Positions 33,798 through 42,173 are shown, counted from the first letter of the stretch. The stretch: 64,000 nucleotides of DNA from Aquipuribacter sp051216895 (GCF_051216895.1 NZ_JBPKAO010000016.1:1-64000); one strand, 5' to 3'. Numbers and translations are program-made. The notes: a model not told the origin generated them from the sequence alone.

Positions 33798-34730
33798 ATG
33801 ACGCTGTCCGACACCACGCGCCTGCTGCACGAGCTCGAGCCCGTCGTGGCCGAGAACCTGGACCGGCACCTGGCCACCAGCAAGGAGTGGATGCCCCACG
33901 AGTACATCCCGTGGAGCCAGGGCCGTGACTTCGTCGGCCCGGACGGCGAGCCGTGGCACGTCGAGCAGTCGCAGCTGACGCCCATCGCCCGCACGGCGCT
34001 GGAGCTCAACCTGCTCACCGAGGACAACCTGCCGAGCTACCACCGCGAGATCGAGCGCGCCTTCGGCAACGACGGCCCGTGGGGTACCTGGGTCGGTCGC
34101 TGGACCGCCGAGGAGGGCCGCCACGGCTACGCCCTGCGCGACTACCTGCTGGTCACCCGCGGCGTCGACCCCGTCGAGCTCGAGCGGGCCCGGATGGCCA
34201 CGATGACCGAGGGCTTCGACTCCGGCGACAAGCCGCTGCTGCGGGTCTGCGCCTACGTCTCGTTCCAGGAGCTGGCCACCCGGGTCAGCCACCGCAACAC
34301 GGGCAGGTACACCGACGACCCGATCGCCAACAAGCTGATGGCGCGGATCTCGATGGACGAGAACCTGCACATGATCTTCTACCGCAACCTGGTCACGGCC
34401 TCGTTGGAGATCAGCCCGGACGAGATGGTCAAGGCCATCCGCGACGAGATCGTCGACTTCCAGATGCCGGGTGCCGGCATCGAGGGGTTCCAGCGCAAGG
34501 CGTTCCAGATGGCCCAGGCGGGCATCTACGACCCCCGCAACCACCTGGACGACGTCGTCATGCCGCTGCTGCGCCACTGGGGCGTCATGGAGATGACCGG
34601 CCTGGGGCCCGAGGGCGAGCAGGCCCGCACCGAGCTGGCCGCGTTCCTGGCCACGGCCGACACCCAGGCCTCGACCTTCGTGGAGAAGCGCGCCGCCGCC
34701 GCGGCGCGCAAGGCCGCCAAGGCCGGCTGA
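33798..34730 (+). CDS. acyl-ACP desaturase (DesA1/DesA2 type)
   Basis: 310 aa soluble di-iron acyl-[acyl-carrier-protein] desaturase. Iron ligands visible in EEGRH (residues 105-109) and DENLH (187-191), the standard E-(x)n-EExxH / ENxH arrangement. It introduces a double bond into ACP-bound acyl chains in the cytosol. The C-terminal ~15 residues are Ala/Lys/Arg-rich. GAGG lies 8 nt before the ATG; the leader is about 50 nt and starts at an operator-overlapped -10. In mycobacteria desA1/desA2 are controlled by a TetR-type repressor (MadR); an analogous control here is inference. The stop is directly at the assembly gap. Confidence 0.94.
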   Translation: MTLSDTTRLLHELEPVVAENLDRHLATSKEWMPHEYIPWSQGRDFVGPDGEPWHVEQSQLTPIARTALELNLLTEDNLPSYHREIERAFGNDGPWGTWVGRWTAEEGRHGYALRDYLLVTRGVDPVELERARMATMTEGFDSGDKPLLRVCAYVSFQELATRVSHRNTGRYTDDPIANKLMARISMDENLHMIFYRNLVTASLEISPDEMVKAIRDEIVDFQMPGAGIEGFQRKAFQMAQAGIYDPRNHLDDVVMPLLRHWGVMEMTGLGPEGEQARTELAAFLATADTQASTFVEKRAAAAARKAAKAG

Positions 34731-34743
34731 CCGGTTCGGCCCC

Positions 34744-34928
34744 NNNNNNNNNNNNNNNNNNNNNNNNNNNNNNNNNNNNNNNNNNNNNNNNNNNNNNNNN
34801 NNNNNNNNNNNNNNNNNNNNNNNNNNNNNNNNNNNNNNNNNNNNNNNNNNNNNNNNNNNNNNNNNNNNNNNNNNNNNNNNNNNNNNNNNNNNNNNNNNNN
34901 NNNNNNNNNNNNNNNNNNNNNNNNNNNN
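34744..34928. other. assembly gap (185 Ns) with duplicated flanks
   Basis: The 15 bases before the Ns (34729-34743, GACCGGTTCGGCCCC) are repeated exactly after them (34929-34943). The gap was therefore probably placed between two contigs that overlap by 15 bp at a strong hairpin, and may contain no real missing sequence. Confidence 0.9.
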
Positions 34929-34940
34929 GACCGGTTCGGC

Positions 34941-34971
34941 CCCCTCGCGACCCGGGCCGGGTCGCGAGGGG
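34941..34971. terminator. bidirectional terminator hairpin
   Basis: 13-bp perfect stem (CCCCTCGCGACCC with GGGTCGCGAGGGG) and a 5-nt loop between the convergent desaturase and MetE-like genes. It ends next to the MetE-like stop (34972). It probably also caused the assembly break. Confidence 0.8.
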
Positions 34972-35982
34972 TCAGACCCGCTCGCGCAGCAGCTCGGCTG
35001 CGCGGGCGGTGCGGGCCAGGTCCTCGCGCCGAAGGCCCCGCCGGGCGTCCTCCGGCTGCGCGGCCACCGACAGGAACCGCAGCAGCTCGTGGTCCATCCC
35101 CAGCTGCGACCAGGGCGTGGTGACCAGCGCGGCCAGGGCCTCCGCGTCCGCGGCGGACGCACCGTCGACCGGGCTCAGCAGCAGGGTGCGCTCCTGCTCG
35201 ACCAGCGCCGCGAGCCGCTCCCAGGCCGGCGCGTCGGTCCCGGACGCGCGGGCCGGGACGTGGACCCCCAGCCCGTCGGCGCCGCTCTCGGCCAGCAGGC
35301 CGACCGGGGCCTCCTCGGCCAGGCAGCGCAGCACCACCGACGCCTGCGCCGCGTGCGCCGCGTCCACCAGCAGGCGCAGCCCGTCGCGGACCTCGTTGGC
35401 CGGCACGGCCCGCAGCGTGTCGTAGCCGCTGGCGGTCGGGACCCGTCCGAGCAGCACCGACGGCAGCGACGGCTCGTCGAGCAGCAGCACCAGGTCCACG
35501 CCCGAGGCGGCCCGCCGGACGGCCGCCAGCACCCCGGCCAGGCCCTCGGCCAGCGAGGCCACCACGTCGCGTCGGGCGCCCGGGTCGGACACCGCCACCT
35601 CGCCCCGCTGACGCTGCAGCGACGCCGCGAGCGTCCAAGGCCCCATCACCGGCACGGCGAACGCCGTGGCCCGGCCGACCTCCTCGCCGCGCTCGGCCAG
35701 GGCGTCCAGGTCCTGCCCCCACCACGACCGGCCCCGGGCCAGGTCCCGGCCCGGCCGGTCGACCAGGCGCCAGCCGGACGGCTGCAGGTCGACGGGCAGG
35801 TCCACGAGGAACGAGGCGCTGCGCCCCACGGCGTCGGCGCCCACGCCGCGATCGGCCAGCTGCGGCAGGAACGGGACGTGCCCGTCGCCCAGCTCGCCGA
35901 GGACCAGGTCCAGGGCGTGGTCGGGGCGGGTGCCCGGCAGGGGCCCGTGGGCGGTGGCCCACGGGCCCGCCGGGAGGCTCAC
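34972..35982 (-). CDS. MetE C-terminal-like (cobalamin-independent methionine synthase-like) protein
   Basis: 336 aa, UROD/MetE TIM-barrel superfamily; equals only the catalytic half of MetE (~750 aa). Seen: GTRPDHALDLVLGEL..HVPFLPQLADRG, VPVMGPWTLAASLQ, LLLDEPSLPSVL. The zinc HxC motif of MetE is not visible: the corresponding strand reads VVLRCLAEEAP, with Leu/Arg before Cys. Methyl transfer to homocysteine is therefore doubtful. Similar to the gene next to ligA in mycobacteria (Rv3015c, from memory). Start GTG at 35982 forms GTGA with the AKR stop; GTG at 35985 is equally possible. Confidence 0.8.
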   Translation of the reverse strand: MSLPAGPWATAHGPLPGTRPDHALDLVLGELGDGHVPFLPQLADRGVGADAVGRSASFLVDLPVDLQPSGWRLVDRPGRDLARGRSWWGQDLDALAERGEEVGRATAFAVPVMGPWTLAASLQRQRGEVAVSDPGARRDVVASLAEGLAGVLAAVRRAASGVDLVLLLDEPSLPSVLLGRVPTASGYDTLRAVPANEVRDGLRLLVDAAHAAQASVVLRCLAEEAPVGLLAESGADGLGVHVPARASGTDAPAWERLAALVEQERTLLLSPVDGASAADAEALAALVTTPWSQLGMDHELLRFLSVAAQPEDARRGLRREDLARTARAAELLRERV

Positions 35983-36959
35983 CACCGCGCGTGCACCAGG
36001 TCCCGCACGTGACGGTCGTAGACGGCGGCGACGTCGGCGCGCTGCGCGTCGGTCAGCGGCGCGCTGCCGGCGACGGCGGCGTTGCGGCGGGCCTGGTCGG
36101 GGTTGCGGGCACCCGGGATGACGGCCGTCACGCCCGGGGTGTCGATGACCCAGCGCAGGGCGAACTCGGCCATGGGGCGCTCGCCCGCGACGTCCCGCAG
36201 GTCCTCGACGGCCCGCAGACCGGCCTCGAACGGCACCCCCGCGAACGTCTCGCCGACGTCGAAGGCGGACCCGTCCCGGTTGTAGGTGCGGTGGTCGTCG
36301 GCCGCGAACGTCGTCGAGGCGTCGTAACGACCGCTCAGCAGGCCCGAGGCCAGCGGGACCCGGGCGATGATGCCGACCCCGGCCTCCTGCGCGGCCGGCA
36401 GCACCTGCTCCAGCGGCTTGAGCCGGAACGCGTTGAGGATGATCTGGACCGTGGCGACGCCGGGGCGGGCGATCGCCGTGAGCGCCTCGTCGCAGGTCTC
36501 GACGCTGACGCCGTAGGCCTTGACGGCCCCGTCGGCGACCAGGGCGTCCATGACGTCGAACACCGCGTCGCTGGAGTAGACGGGCGTCGGCGGGCAGTGC
36601 AGCTGGACCAGGTCGAGCGTGTCGACGGCCAGGTTCGACCGGGACCGGTCCACCCAGGCGCGCAGGTTCTCGGCGCTGAACTGCTCGATCGACAGCGGGT
36701 CCGCCCGGCGACCCACCTTGGTGGCGACGAAGACGTCGCCGCGGCGGGCGGCGCTGGACTCGCTGATCAGGTGCTCGCTGCGGCCGTCGCCGTAGACGTC
36801 CGCGGTGTCCAGGAACGTGACCCCGGCGTCGAGGGCCGCGTCGAGGGTGGCCAGGGCGTCGTCGTCGGTGACGTCACCCCAGTCGGCGCCCAGCTGCCAG
36901 CAGCCGAGGCCGACGACGGACAGGGAACGGTCGAGGCGGGGGACGTGTCGGGACTCCAT
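35979..36959 (-). CDS. aldo/keto reductase
   Basis: 326 aa (beta/alpha)8 NADPH-dependent reductase. Catalytic tetrad visible: Asp and Tyr in FLDTADVYGDGRSEHLI, Lys in VFVATKVGRR, His in LVQLHCPPT. C-terminal NADPH-binding FALRWVIDTPGVTAVIPGARNPDQARRN. Resembles the AKR11/12-like general stress or sugar aldehyde reductases; substrate unknown. TACGCT at 36967-36972 ends 7 nt before the ATG. Confidence 0.93.
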   Translation of the reverse strand: MESRHVPRLDRSLSVVGLGCWQLGADWGDVTDDDALATLDAALDAGVTFLDTADVYGDGRSEHLISESSAARRGDVFVATKVGRRADPLSIEQFSAENLRAWVDRSRSNLAVDTLDLVQLHCPPTPVYSSDAVFDVMDALVADGAVKAYGVSVETCDEALTAIARPGVATVQIILNAFRLKPLEQVLPAAQEAGVGIIARVPLASGLLSGRYDASTTFAADDHRTYNRDGSAFDVGETFAGVPFEAGLRAVEDLRDVAGERPMAEFALRWVIDTPGVTAVIPGARNPDQARRNAAVAGSAPLTDAQRADVAAVYDRHVRDLVHARW

Positions 36960-36966
36960 GTCCCCG

Positions 36967-36972
36967 AGCGTA
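36967..36972 (-). promoter_or_regulatory. leaderless -10 of the AKR gene
   Basis: TACGCT on the minus strand, 7 nt before the ATG at 36959; drives AKR and MetE-like genes. Confidence 0.5.
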
Positions 36973-36990
36973 GGTCCCCTCGTCGTGGCC

Positions 36991-37659
36991 TCAGGCCACC
37001 GCCAGCCGGTACCCCATCCCCCGCACCGTCTCGATCCGCTGCCGACCGACCTTGGCCCGCAGGTAGCGGACGTACACGTCCACCACGTTGGAGCCGGGGT
37101 CGAAGTCGTAGCCCCACACCCGCGACAGCAGCTGCTCCCGGCTGAGCACCTGGTCGGGGTGGCGCATGAACACCTCGGCGAGCGAGAACTCCCGCGCCGA
37201 CAGCTCCACCGTGCGCCCCTCGACGTCGGCGCGACGGGTCCGCAGGTCCAGGCTGAGCGCGCCCACGCGCAGGACGGTCTCCTCGGCCGTGGACGACGAC
37301 GCGCTGCGCAGCCGGAGCCGCACCCGGGCGAGCAGCTCCTCGAACGCGAAGGGCTTGCGGACGTAGTCGTCGGCCCCGAGCGACAGACCCGTCACGGTGT
37401 CGTCGACGGCGTCGCGCGCGGTGAGGACGATCACCGGGACGGTGAAGCCCTGCGCCCGCAGCGCCCGCAGCACCGAGAAGCCGTCCATCAGCGGCAGCCC
37501 GATGTCGAGGATGACCAGGTCGACCTCGTCGCTGCGGGCCAGGTCCAGCGCGGTGACGCCGTCCGGGGCGACCAGGGTGGTGAACCCGTTGGACCGCAGC
37601 CCCTTCTCGAGGAAGCTGACGATGCGGGGCTCGTCCTCGGCGATCAGGATCCGGTTCAC
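36991..37659 (-). CDS. OmpR-family response regulator
   Basis: 222 aa. Receiver: ILIAEDEPRIVSFLEKGL (acidic pocket), phospho-Asp ~52 in DLVILDIGLPLMDG, VLTARD and GADDYVRKPFAFEELLARV. C-terminal winged helix with VELSAREFSLAEVFMRHPDQVLSREQLLSRVWGYDFDPGSNVVDVYVRYLRAKVG. GTG start overlaps the kinase stop (GTGA). It could autoregulate through direct repeats at 39820-39850 (inference). Confidence 0.95.
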   Translation of the reverse strand: MNRILIAEDEPRIVSFLEKGLRSNGFTTLVAPDGVTALDLARSDEVDLVILDIGLPLMDGFSVLRALRAQGFTVPVIVLTARDAVDDTVTGLSLGADDYVRKPFAFEELLARVRLRLRSASSSTAEETVLRVGALSLDLRTRRADVEGRTVELSAREFSLAEVFMRHPDQVLSREQLLSRVWGYDFDPGSNVVDVYVRYLRAKVGRQRIETVRGMGYRLAVA

Positions 37660-39251
37660 TGCTGTCCCCTGTCCGGTCGGGCGGAACCCTGACCGGCGGC
37701 GGCCGGTCGGGCGTGCAGCGCGGTGCCGACGTCGTCGAACCCACCGCGGGTCGGGTCGTCCCCGTGCTCCTCGAGCGGGTCGTCCACGTCCATCCCCTCG
37801 ACGTGGGCCGGCAGCCACGGCAGGTCCAGCACGAACGTCGCCCCCGCGCCGGGCGAGTTCTCCAGCAGGACGTGCCCACCGTGGCCGACGGCGATGGCCT
37901 GGACGATGGTCAGCCCGAGCCCCGTCCCGGAGTCCCTCGTCTCGCCCGCGCCCCGCCCGAACCGGTCGAAGATGCGTGCCTCGTCCGCGGGGTCGACGCC
38001 GGGACCCGTGTCCCGCACCCACAGCTGGACCCGGTCGCCCCCGCGCTCGTCGGCCGCTCGCACCCGGTCCGAGCCCAGGGCGATGACGTCCCCCACCTGG
38101 GTGTGGGACACGGCGTTGCTGGCCAGCTGGAGCAGCGCCTGCGTGACGCGGGCCCGGTCGAGCATGATCTCGCCCACCGCCAGGCCGTCGATGCGCCACT
38201 GCCGGTCCGCGAGCCCGCCCAGCTTCTCGACCACCTCGTCGGTGAGCAGGGTGATGTCGACGGGCTCCGGTCGGACGAAGTCGGGGCGCTCGGACGTGGC
38301 CAGGGTGATCAGGTCGTCGACCAGGCGCGACATCCGGTCGAGCTCGTCGAGGACGAGGTCGCGCGTGACGCGGACGTCGTCGGGGTCGTCGGCGTCGACC
38401 AGGTCCAGGTGCCCGCGCACGATCGTCACCGGGGTCCGCAGCTCGTGACCGACGTCGTTCAGCAGGTCACGCTGGCTGGCGAACGCGCTCTCGAGCCGGT
38501 CGAGCATGTCGTTGAACCGCTGCCCGAGGTCGGAGATCTCGTCGCTGCCGCGCACGTCGATGCGCTGGGACAGGTCGTGGTCGTCGATCCGGGCCGCCGC
38601 CGCGCGGAGCTGCGCCAGCGGGGACAGCAGCCGCCCGAGCAGGAACCAGCCCACGGCGGCGGCCACCACGACCACGGCGCCGTAGACCACCGCCCGCTCG
38701 AAGATGGTGCCGGTCACCTCGTCGTACTCCCCCTGCACCAGGTACGTCGAGACGAACAGGGCGTCGCGGGGGTCGCGGGGGTCCTCGACGGGCACGACGG
38801 CGAAGGCGAGCGGTCCTCGGCCCATAGTCTCGGCGGTGCCGTAGCCCGGCGCCTCGGTGGCCACGATCTCGGCCAGCACCTGCTCCTCGAGCCTCACGTC
38901 GAAGGGGGGGCTCGACTCCTGCGAGGCGACGAGCTCCCCGTCGATGAACCCGAGCAGGTACTGGTCCTCCTCGGGCGCCAGGGTCAGCACCAGCGTCCCC
39001 AGCACGTCCTCCAGTCCGTTCCACGGCTCGCCCGACACCGGGTTGATGGGCCCCTGGGCGAGGCTCTTGAACTCCTCGATCTCCTGCTCCAGCTCCTCGG
39101 CGACCCGCTGGTCGACGTCGTTGTACTGGACGATGTAGCTGAGCACGGCCGAGACCGACAGCCCGAGCACGATCAGCAGGACCATCGCCCCGATCACCTG
39201 GGTGCGCACGGAGCGGAAGACCCGCCGGCCCGCCTGCGGCCGCTCAGTCAT
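37656..39251 (-). CDS. HAMP-containing sensor histidine kinase
   Basis: 531 aa from ATG at 39251 (MTERPQAG); another ATG four codons upstream is possible. TM1 ~ residues 18-38, extracytoplasmic sensor ~39-180 rich in Glu/Asp, TM2 ~182-205, HAMP (LSPLAQLRAAAARI), HisKA with phospho-acceptor His ~269 in LLNDVGHELRTPVTIVRGH, HATPase with LLQLASNAVSH, VRDTGPGVDP, FGRGAGETRDSGTGLGL. C-terminal tail of ~50 polar residues. The start overlaps the 3' end of the poly-Asp gene by 8 bp, so the sensor is probably co-expressed with that protein. Confidence 0.94.
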   Translation of the reverse strand: MTERPQAGRRVFRSVRTQVIGAMVLLIVLGLSVSAVLSYIVQYNDVDQRVAEELEQEIEEFKSLAQGPINPVSGEPWNGLEDVLGTLVLTLAPEEDQYLLGFIDGELVASQESSPPFDVRLEEQVLAEIVATEAPGYGTAETMGRGPLAFAVVPVEDPRDPRDALFVSTYLVQGEYDEVTGTIFERAVVYGAVVVVAAAVGWFLLGRLLSPLAQLRAAAARIDDHDLSQRIDVRGSDEISDLGQRFNDMLDRLESAFASQRDLLNDVGHELRTPVTIVRGHLDLVDADDPDDVRVTRDLVLDELDRMSRLVDDLITLATSERPDFVRPEPVDITLLTDEVVEKLGGLADRQWRIDGLAVGEIMLDRARVTQALLQLASNAVSHTQVGDVIALGSDRVRAADERGGDRVQLWVRDTGPGVDPADEARIFDRFGRGAGETRDSGTGLGLTIVQAIAVGHGGHVLLENSPGAGATFVLDLPWLPAHVEGMDVDDPLEEHGDDPTRGGFDDVGTALHARPAAAGQGSARPDRGQQ

Positions 39252-39864
39252 CGTCGTCGTCATCGTCGTCGTCCGCGTCGTCGTCCGCGTCGTCGTCCGC
39301 GTCGTCGTCCGCGTCGTCGTCGTCCGCGTCGTCGTCTGCGTCGGCGGCGGCGTCGTCACGGTCCCGGGCCGAGTCGTCGTCGGCCCTCGCCCGGGAGCCA
39401 CCGGCCGGGGCGCCGTCGTCGTCCGCGTCGCCGGTCTCGTCCCGGACCTCGGGCACCTCGACGACCGGGGGCGGCGTCGGGGTCGGTGTCGCAGTCGGGG
39501 TGGGCGACGGCGTCGGCGTCGGCGTCGGCGTCGGGGGCATGACCGCCGCCGGCTCCGACGTCGCGGTCGCCGCGACGTCGCCCCCGACCTCGACGCCCAC
39601 CAGGTCCGGGCGCACGGGGGTGACCACGAGCGTCGCCGCGGCGACCGTGAGCGCGACGAGCGCCGCCGTGGTGGCCGCCACGACGGCGTTGCGCTCGACG
39701 CTGCTGCTCGTGCCGCTGCTGCTCGTGCCGCTGCTGCTCGTGCCGCTGCTGCGCTCGGCGGTGCTGCGCCCGGGACTGCTCTGCACGGGCCCAGCCTGAG
39801 GCCGGGGCGTTGCCCCGCCATGAGACCCGGATGAGACGGGTCTCATCCGGCCGGCCCCGAGCAC
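39244..39864 (-). CDS. single-pass membrane protein with Pro/Thr linker and poly-Asp C-terminus
   Basis: 206 aa if started at 39864; GTG at 39786 (VQSSPGRSTAERSSG) is an alternative giving 180 aa. Order: Ser/Gly-rich repeats (SSGTSSSGTSSSGTSSS), one TM helix (NAVVAATTAALVALTVAAATLVV), TPTPTP-type linker, then an extremely acidic tail ending in nine Asp. The topology predicts the acidic tail outside the cell. Function unknown; Ca2+ or other cation binding is plausible. First gene of the operon with the sensor kinase and regulator (8-bp overlap), so it may be a ligand or accessory of the sensor. Confidence 0.65.
   Translation of the reverse strand: MLGAGRMRPVSSGSHGGATPRPQAGPVQSSPGRSTAERSSGTSSSGTSSSGTSSSVERNAVVAATTAALVALTVAAATLVVTPVRPDLVGVEVGGDVAATATSEPAAVMPPTPTPTPTPSPTPTATPTPTPPPVVEVPEVRDETGDADDDGAPAGGSRARADDDSARDRDDAAADADDDADDDDADDDADDDADDDADDDDDDDDD
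39820..39850 (-). promoter_or_regulatory. direct/inverted repeat, candidate OmpR-type operator
   Basis: ATGAGAC occurs at 39820 and 39831, exactly 11 bp apart. The second copy also forms a perfect 11-bp inverted repeat (CCGGATGAGAC-GG-GTCTCATCCGG, 39827-39850). Direct repeats one helical turn apart are typical of OmpR-family sites. It overlaps the 5' part of the 39864-start reading frame, which favours the later GTG start at 39786. Confidence 0.5.
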
Positions 39865-39889
39865 CTCGTTGGACCCGTCCGGCCGCGGC

Positions 39890-40957
39890 TCAGGCGGCCC
39901 GGACGGACCCGAGGACCCGGTCGCCGTCGTACAGCGCGACCGTCTGCCCGGGCGCGACCGCCGCCATCGGCGCCTCGGGCCGCAGCACGGCGCCGTCCTC
40001 GGTCACCGCGGCCACGACGGCGGGGACGGGGTCGGCGTGGGCCCTCACCTGGACCAGCACGCTCGCCCCGACCACCGGTGGGGCGCCCAGCCACACCGGG
40101 TCGTCCCCGGTGACGCTGTCCACCAGCAGGTCCGCCGCGCCGCCCACCGTGACCGTCCGGGTGGTGGGGGTGATGGACAGCACGTAGCGCGGGGCCCCGT
40201 CGGGCGCCGGTCGGTCCAGCTGCAGGCCTCGTCGCTGACCGACGGTGAACCGGTGCGTGCCCGCGTGCCGGCCCACCTGCCGCCCGTCACGGTCCACCAC
40301 GGGGCCGGGCGCGCTGCCGAGACGTCGCTCGAGCCAGTCGGCCGTGTCCCCGTCGGGCACGAAGCAGATGTCGTGGCTGTCGGGCTTGTCCGCGACCGCC
40401 AGCCCGCGGCGGGCGGCCTCGTCACGCACCTCGCTCTTGGCCACGACGTCGCCGAGCGGGAACACCGCGTGCGCCAGCCGGTCCCGGCGCACCGACGCCA
40501 GGACGTAGGACTGGTCCTTGGCGGTGTCGGCCGCGCGGCGCAGGACCGGCCCGGAGGGGCCCCGCTCCACCCGGGCGTAGTGACCCGTGGCCACGGCGTC
40601 GAAGCCGAGCGCCAGCGCCCGGTCCAGCAGCGCCGAGAACTTGATCCGCTCGTTGCACCGGATGCACGGGTTGGGTGTGCGACCGGCCGCGTAGGCGGCG
40701 ACGAAGTCGTCGACCACGTCGGCGGCGAACCGCTCGGCCAGGTCCCAGACGTAGAACGGGATGCCGAGGACGTCGGCCGAGCGGCGCGCGTCACCGGCGT
40801 CCTCGATGCTGCAGCAGCCCCGCGAACCGGTGCGCTGCTGGGCGGGTGAGCGCGACAGCGCCAGGTGGACGCCGACGACGTCGTGGCCCGCGTCGACCGC
40901 GCGCGCCGCCGCCACGGCCGAGTCCACGCCGCCGCTCATCGCGGCCAGGACCCTCAC
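39890..40957 (-). CDS. mnmA: tRNA-specific 2-thiouridylase
   Basis: 355 aa, GTG start at 40957. PP-loop MSGGVDSAV, catalytic cysteines in GRTPNPCIRCNERIKF and SHDICFVPDGDT, GHYARV, and the C-terminal beta-barrel (TVGQRRGL). It thiolates U34 of Lys/Glu/Gln tRNAs using sulfur from a cysteine desulfurase, whose gene is directly upstream (13-bp gap). Confidence 0.96.
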   Translation of the reverse strand: MRVLAAMSGGVDSAVAAARAVDAGHDVVGVHLALSRSPAQQRTGSRGCCSIEDAGDARRSADVLGIPFYVWDLAERFAADVVDDFVAAYAAGRTPNPCIRCNERIKFSALLDRALALGFDAVATGHYARVERGPSGPVLRRAADTAKDQSYVLASVRRDRLAHAVFPLGDVVAKSEVRDEAARRGLAVADKPDSHDICFVPDGDTADWLERRLGSAPGPVVDRDGRQVGRHAGTHRFTVGQRRGLQLDRPAPDGAPRYVLSITPTTRTVTVGGAADLLVDSVTGDDPVWLGAPPVVGASVLVQVRAHADPVPAVVAAVTEDGAVLRPEAPMAAVAPGQTVALYDGDRVLGSVRAA

Positions 40958-40970
40958 GACGGGAGCCCCC

Positions 40971-42173
40971 TCATGACGCGGCCGCCGCCCCGGAGACGCG
41001 TGCCGCTGCGGCGCGGGCCCGGTCCAGCACCCCCGGGAGCACGGCGAGCACGCGGTCGACGTCGGCGGCGGTGCTGGTGCGGCCGAAGGAGAACCGGAGC
41101 GCCCCCCGGGAGTCGGCCTCGTCGACGTCGAGGGCCCGGAGCACGTGCGACAGCTCCGGGACGCCGGCACGGCAGGCGGAGCCGGTGGAGACGGACACGC
41201 CCTGGGCGTCGAACAGGTACAGCAGCGAGTCGCCCTCGCAGCCCGGGAACGTCACGTGCAGGTTCGTGGGCAGCCGCGCCCCGGGGGTCTCGGGATCGGC
41301 CCCGCGCACCACGACCCGGGGGTCCAGGACCCGGATCCCCGCCATCAGCCGGTCCCGCAGCGCGGCCACCCGGACCGACTCCACGGGCTGCTCGGCGACG
41401 GCCTCGACGACCGCGACGGCCAGCGCGGCGGCGGCGGCGGTGTCCACCGTCCCCGACCGGACCCCGCGCTCCTGCCCGCCGCCGTGCAGCACGGCCTCGA
41501 GCTCGACGCCGCGGCGCACCACGAGGGCGCCGGAGCCGACCGGGGCGCCGAGCTTGTGCCCGCTGACGGCGACGGTGTCGGCCCCCAGCGACGACAGCGG
41601 CTCGTCGAGCCACCCGACGGCCTGCACGGCGTCGACGTGGACCGGGACGCCGACGGCGTGGGCCGCCTCGACGAGCTCGGCGACCGGCTGGACCGTGCCG
41701 ATCTCGTTGTTGGCCCACATGCACGTGAGCAGGGCCACGGACCCCGGGTCCTGCGCGAGCAGGTCGCGGGTCCTCTCGGCGTCGACGCGGCCGTCGGCGT
41801 CCACGGGCAGCCAGACCACCTCGGCCCCCCGCTCGGCCTCCAGCCAGACGACGCAGTCCAGCACGGCATGGTGCTCCACCGGCGAGCACAGCACGCGCGT
41901 CCGCCTGGGGTCGGCCCGGTTCCGGGCGGCGTACAGGCCCTTGACGCCGAGGTTGTCGGCCTCGGTGCCCCCGGCGGTCAGCACCACCTCGCTCGGCCCG
42001 ACCCCCAGCGCCCGGGCGACGGCCTCACGGGACTCCTCCAGCGTGCGGCGAGCCACCCGGCCGTCCCCGTGCAGGGACGACGGGTTGCCGCCGGTGGTCA
42101 CCGCGCGCAGCCACGCCTGGGCGGCCGAGGGACGCACCGGCGTGGTGGCCGCGTGGTCGAGGTACACGCTCAC
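40971..42173 (-). CDS. cysteine desulfurase (IscS/NifS family)
   Basis: 400 aa fold-type I PLP enzyme; mobilises sulfur from cysteine as a persulfide. Seen: YLDHAATTPVRP, GGTEADNLGVKG, VEHHAVL, PLP Lys ~207 in SGHKLGAPVGSGAL, active-site Cys ~334 in STGSACRAGVPELSHVL. The adjacency to mnmA suggests sulfur supply for tRNA thiolation and/or Fe-S assembly. GTG start at 42173 lies 6 nt after TACCCT (leaderless). An imperfect duplicate of its promoter and first codons lies at 42241-42324. Confidence 0.95.
   Translation of the reverse strand: MSVYLDHAATTPVRPSAAQAWLRAVTTGGNPSSLHGDGRVARRTLEESREAVARALGVGPSEVVLTAGGTEADNLGVKGLYAARNRADPRRTRVLCSPVEHHAVLDCVVWLEAERGAEVVWLPVDADGRVDAERTRDLLAQDPGSVALLTCMWANNEIGTVQPVAELVEAAHAVGVPVHVDAVQAVGWLDEPLSSLGADTVAVSGHKLGAPVGSGALVVRRGVELEAVLHGGGQERGVRSGTVDTAAAAALAVAVVEAVAEQPVESVRVAALRDRLMAGIRVLDPRVVVRGADPETPGARLPTNLHVTFPGCEGDSLLYLFDAQGVSVSTGSACRAGVPELSHVLRALDVDEADSRGALRFSFGRTSTAADVDRVLAVLPGVLDRARAAAARVSGAAAAS

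Noticed and set aside
34744..34928. Hidden gene or mobile element in the N run
   Set aside because: The identical 15-mer flanks and a complete convergent layout suggest no missing gene; nothing can be inferred from Ns.
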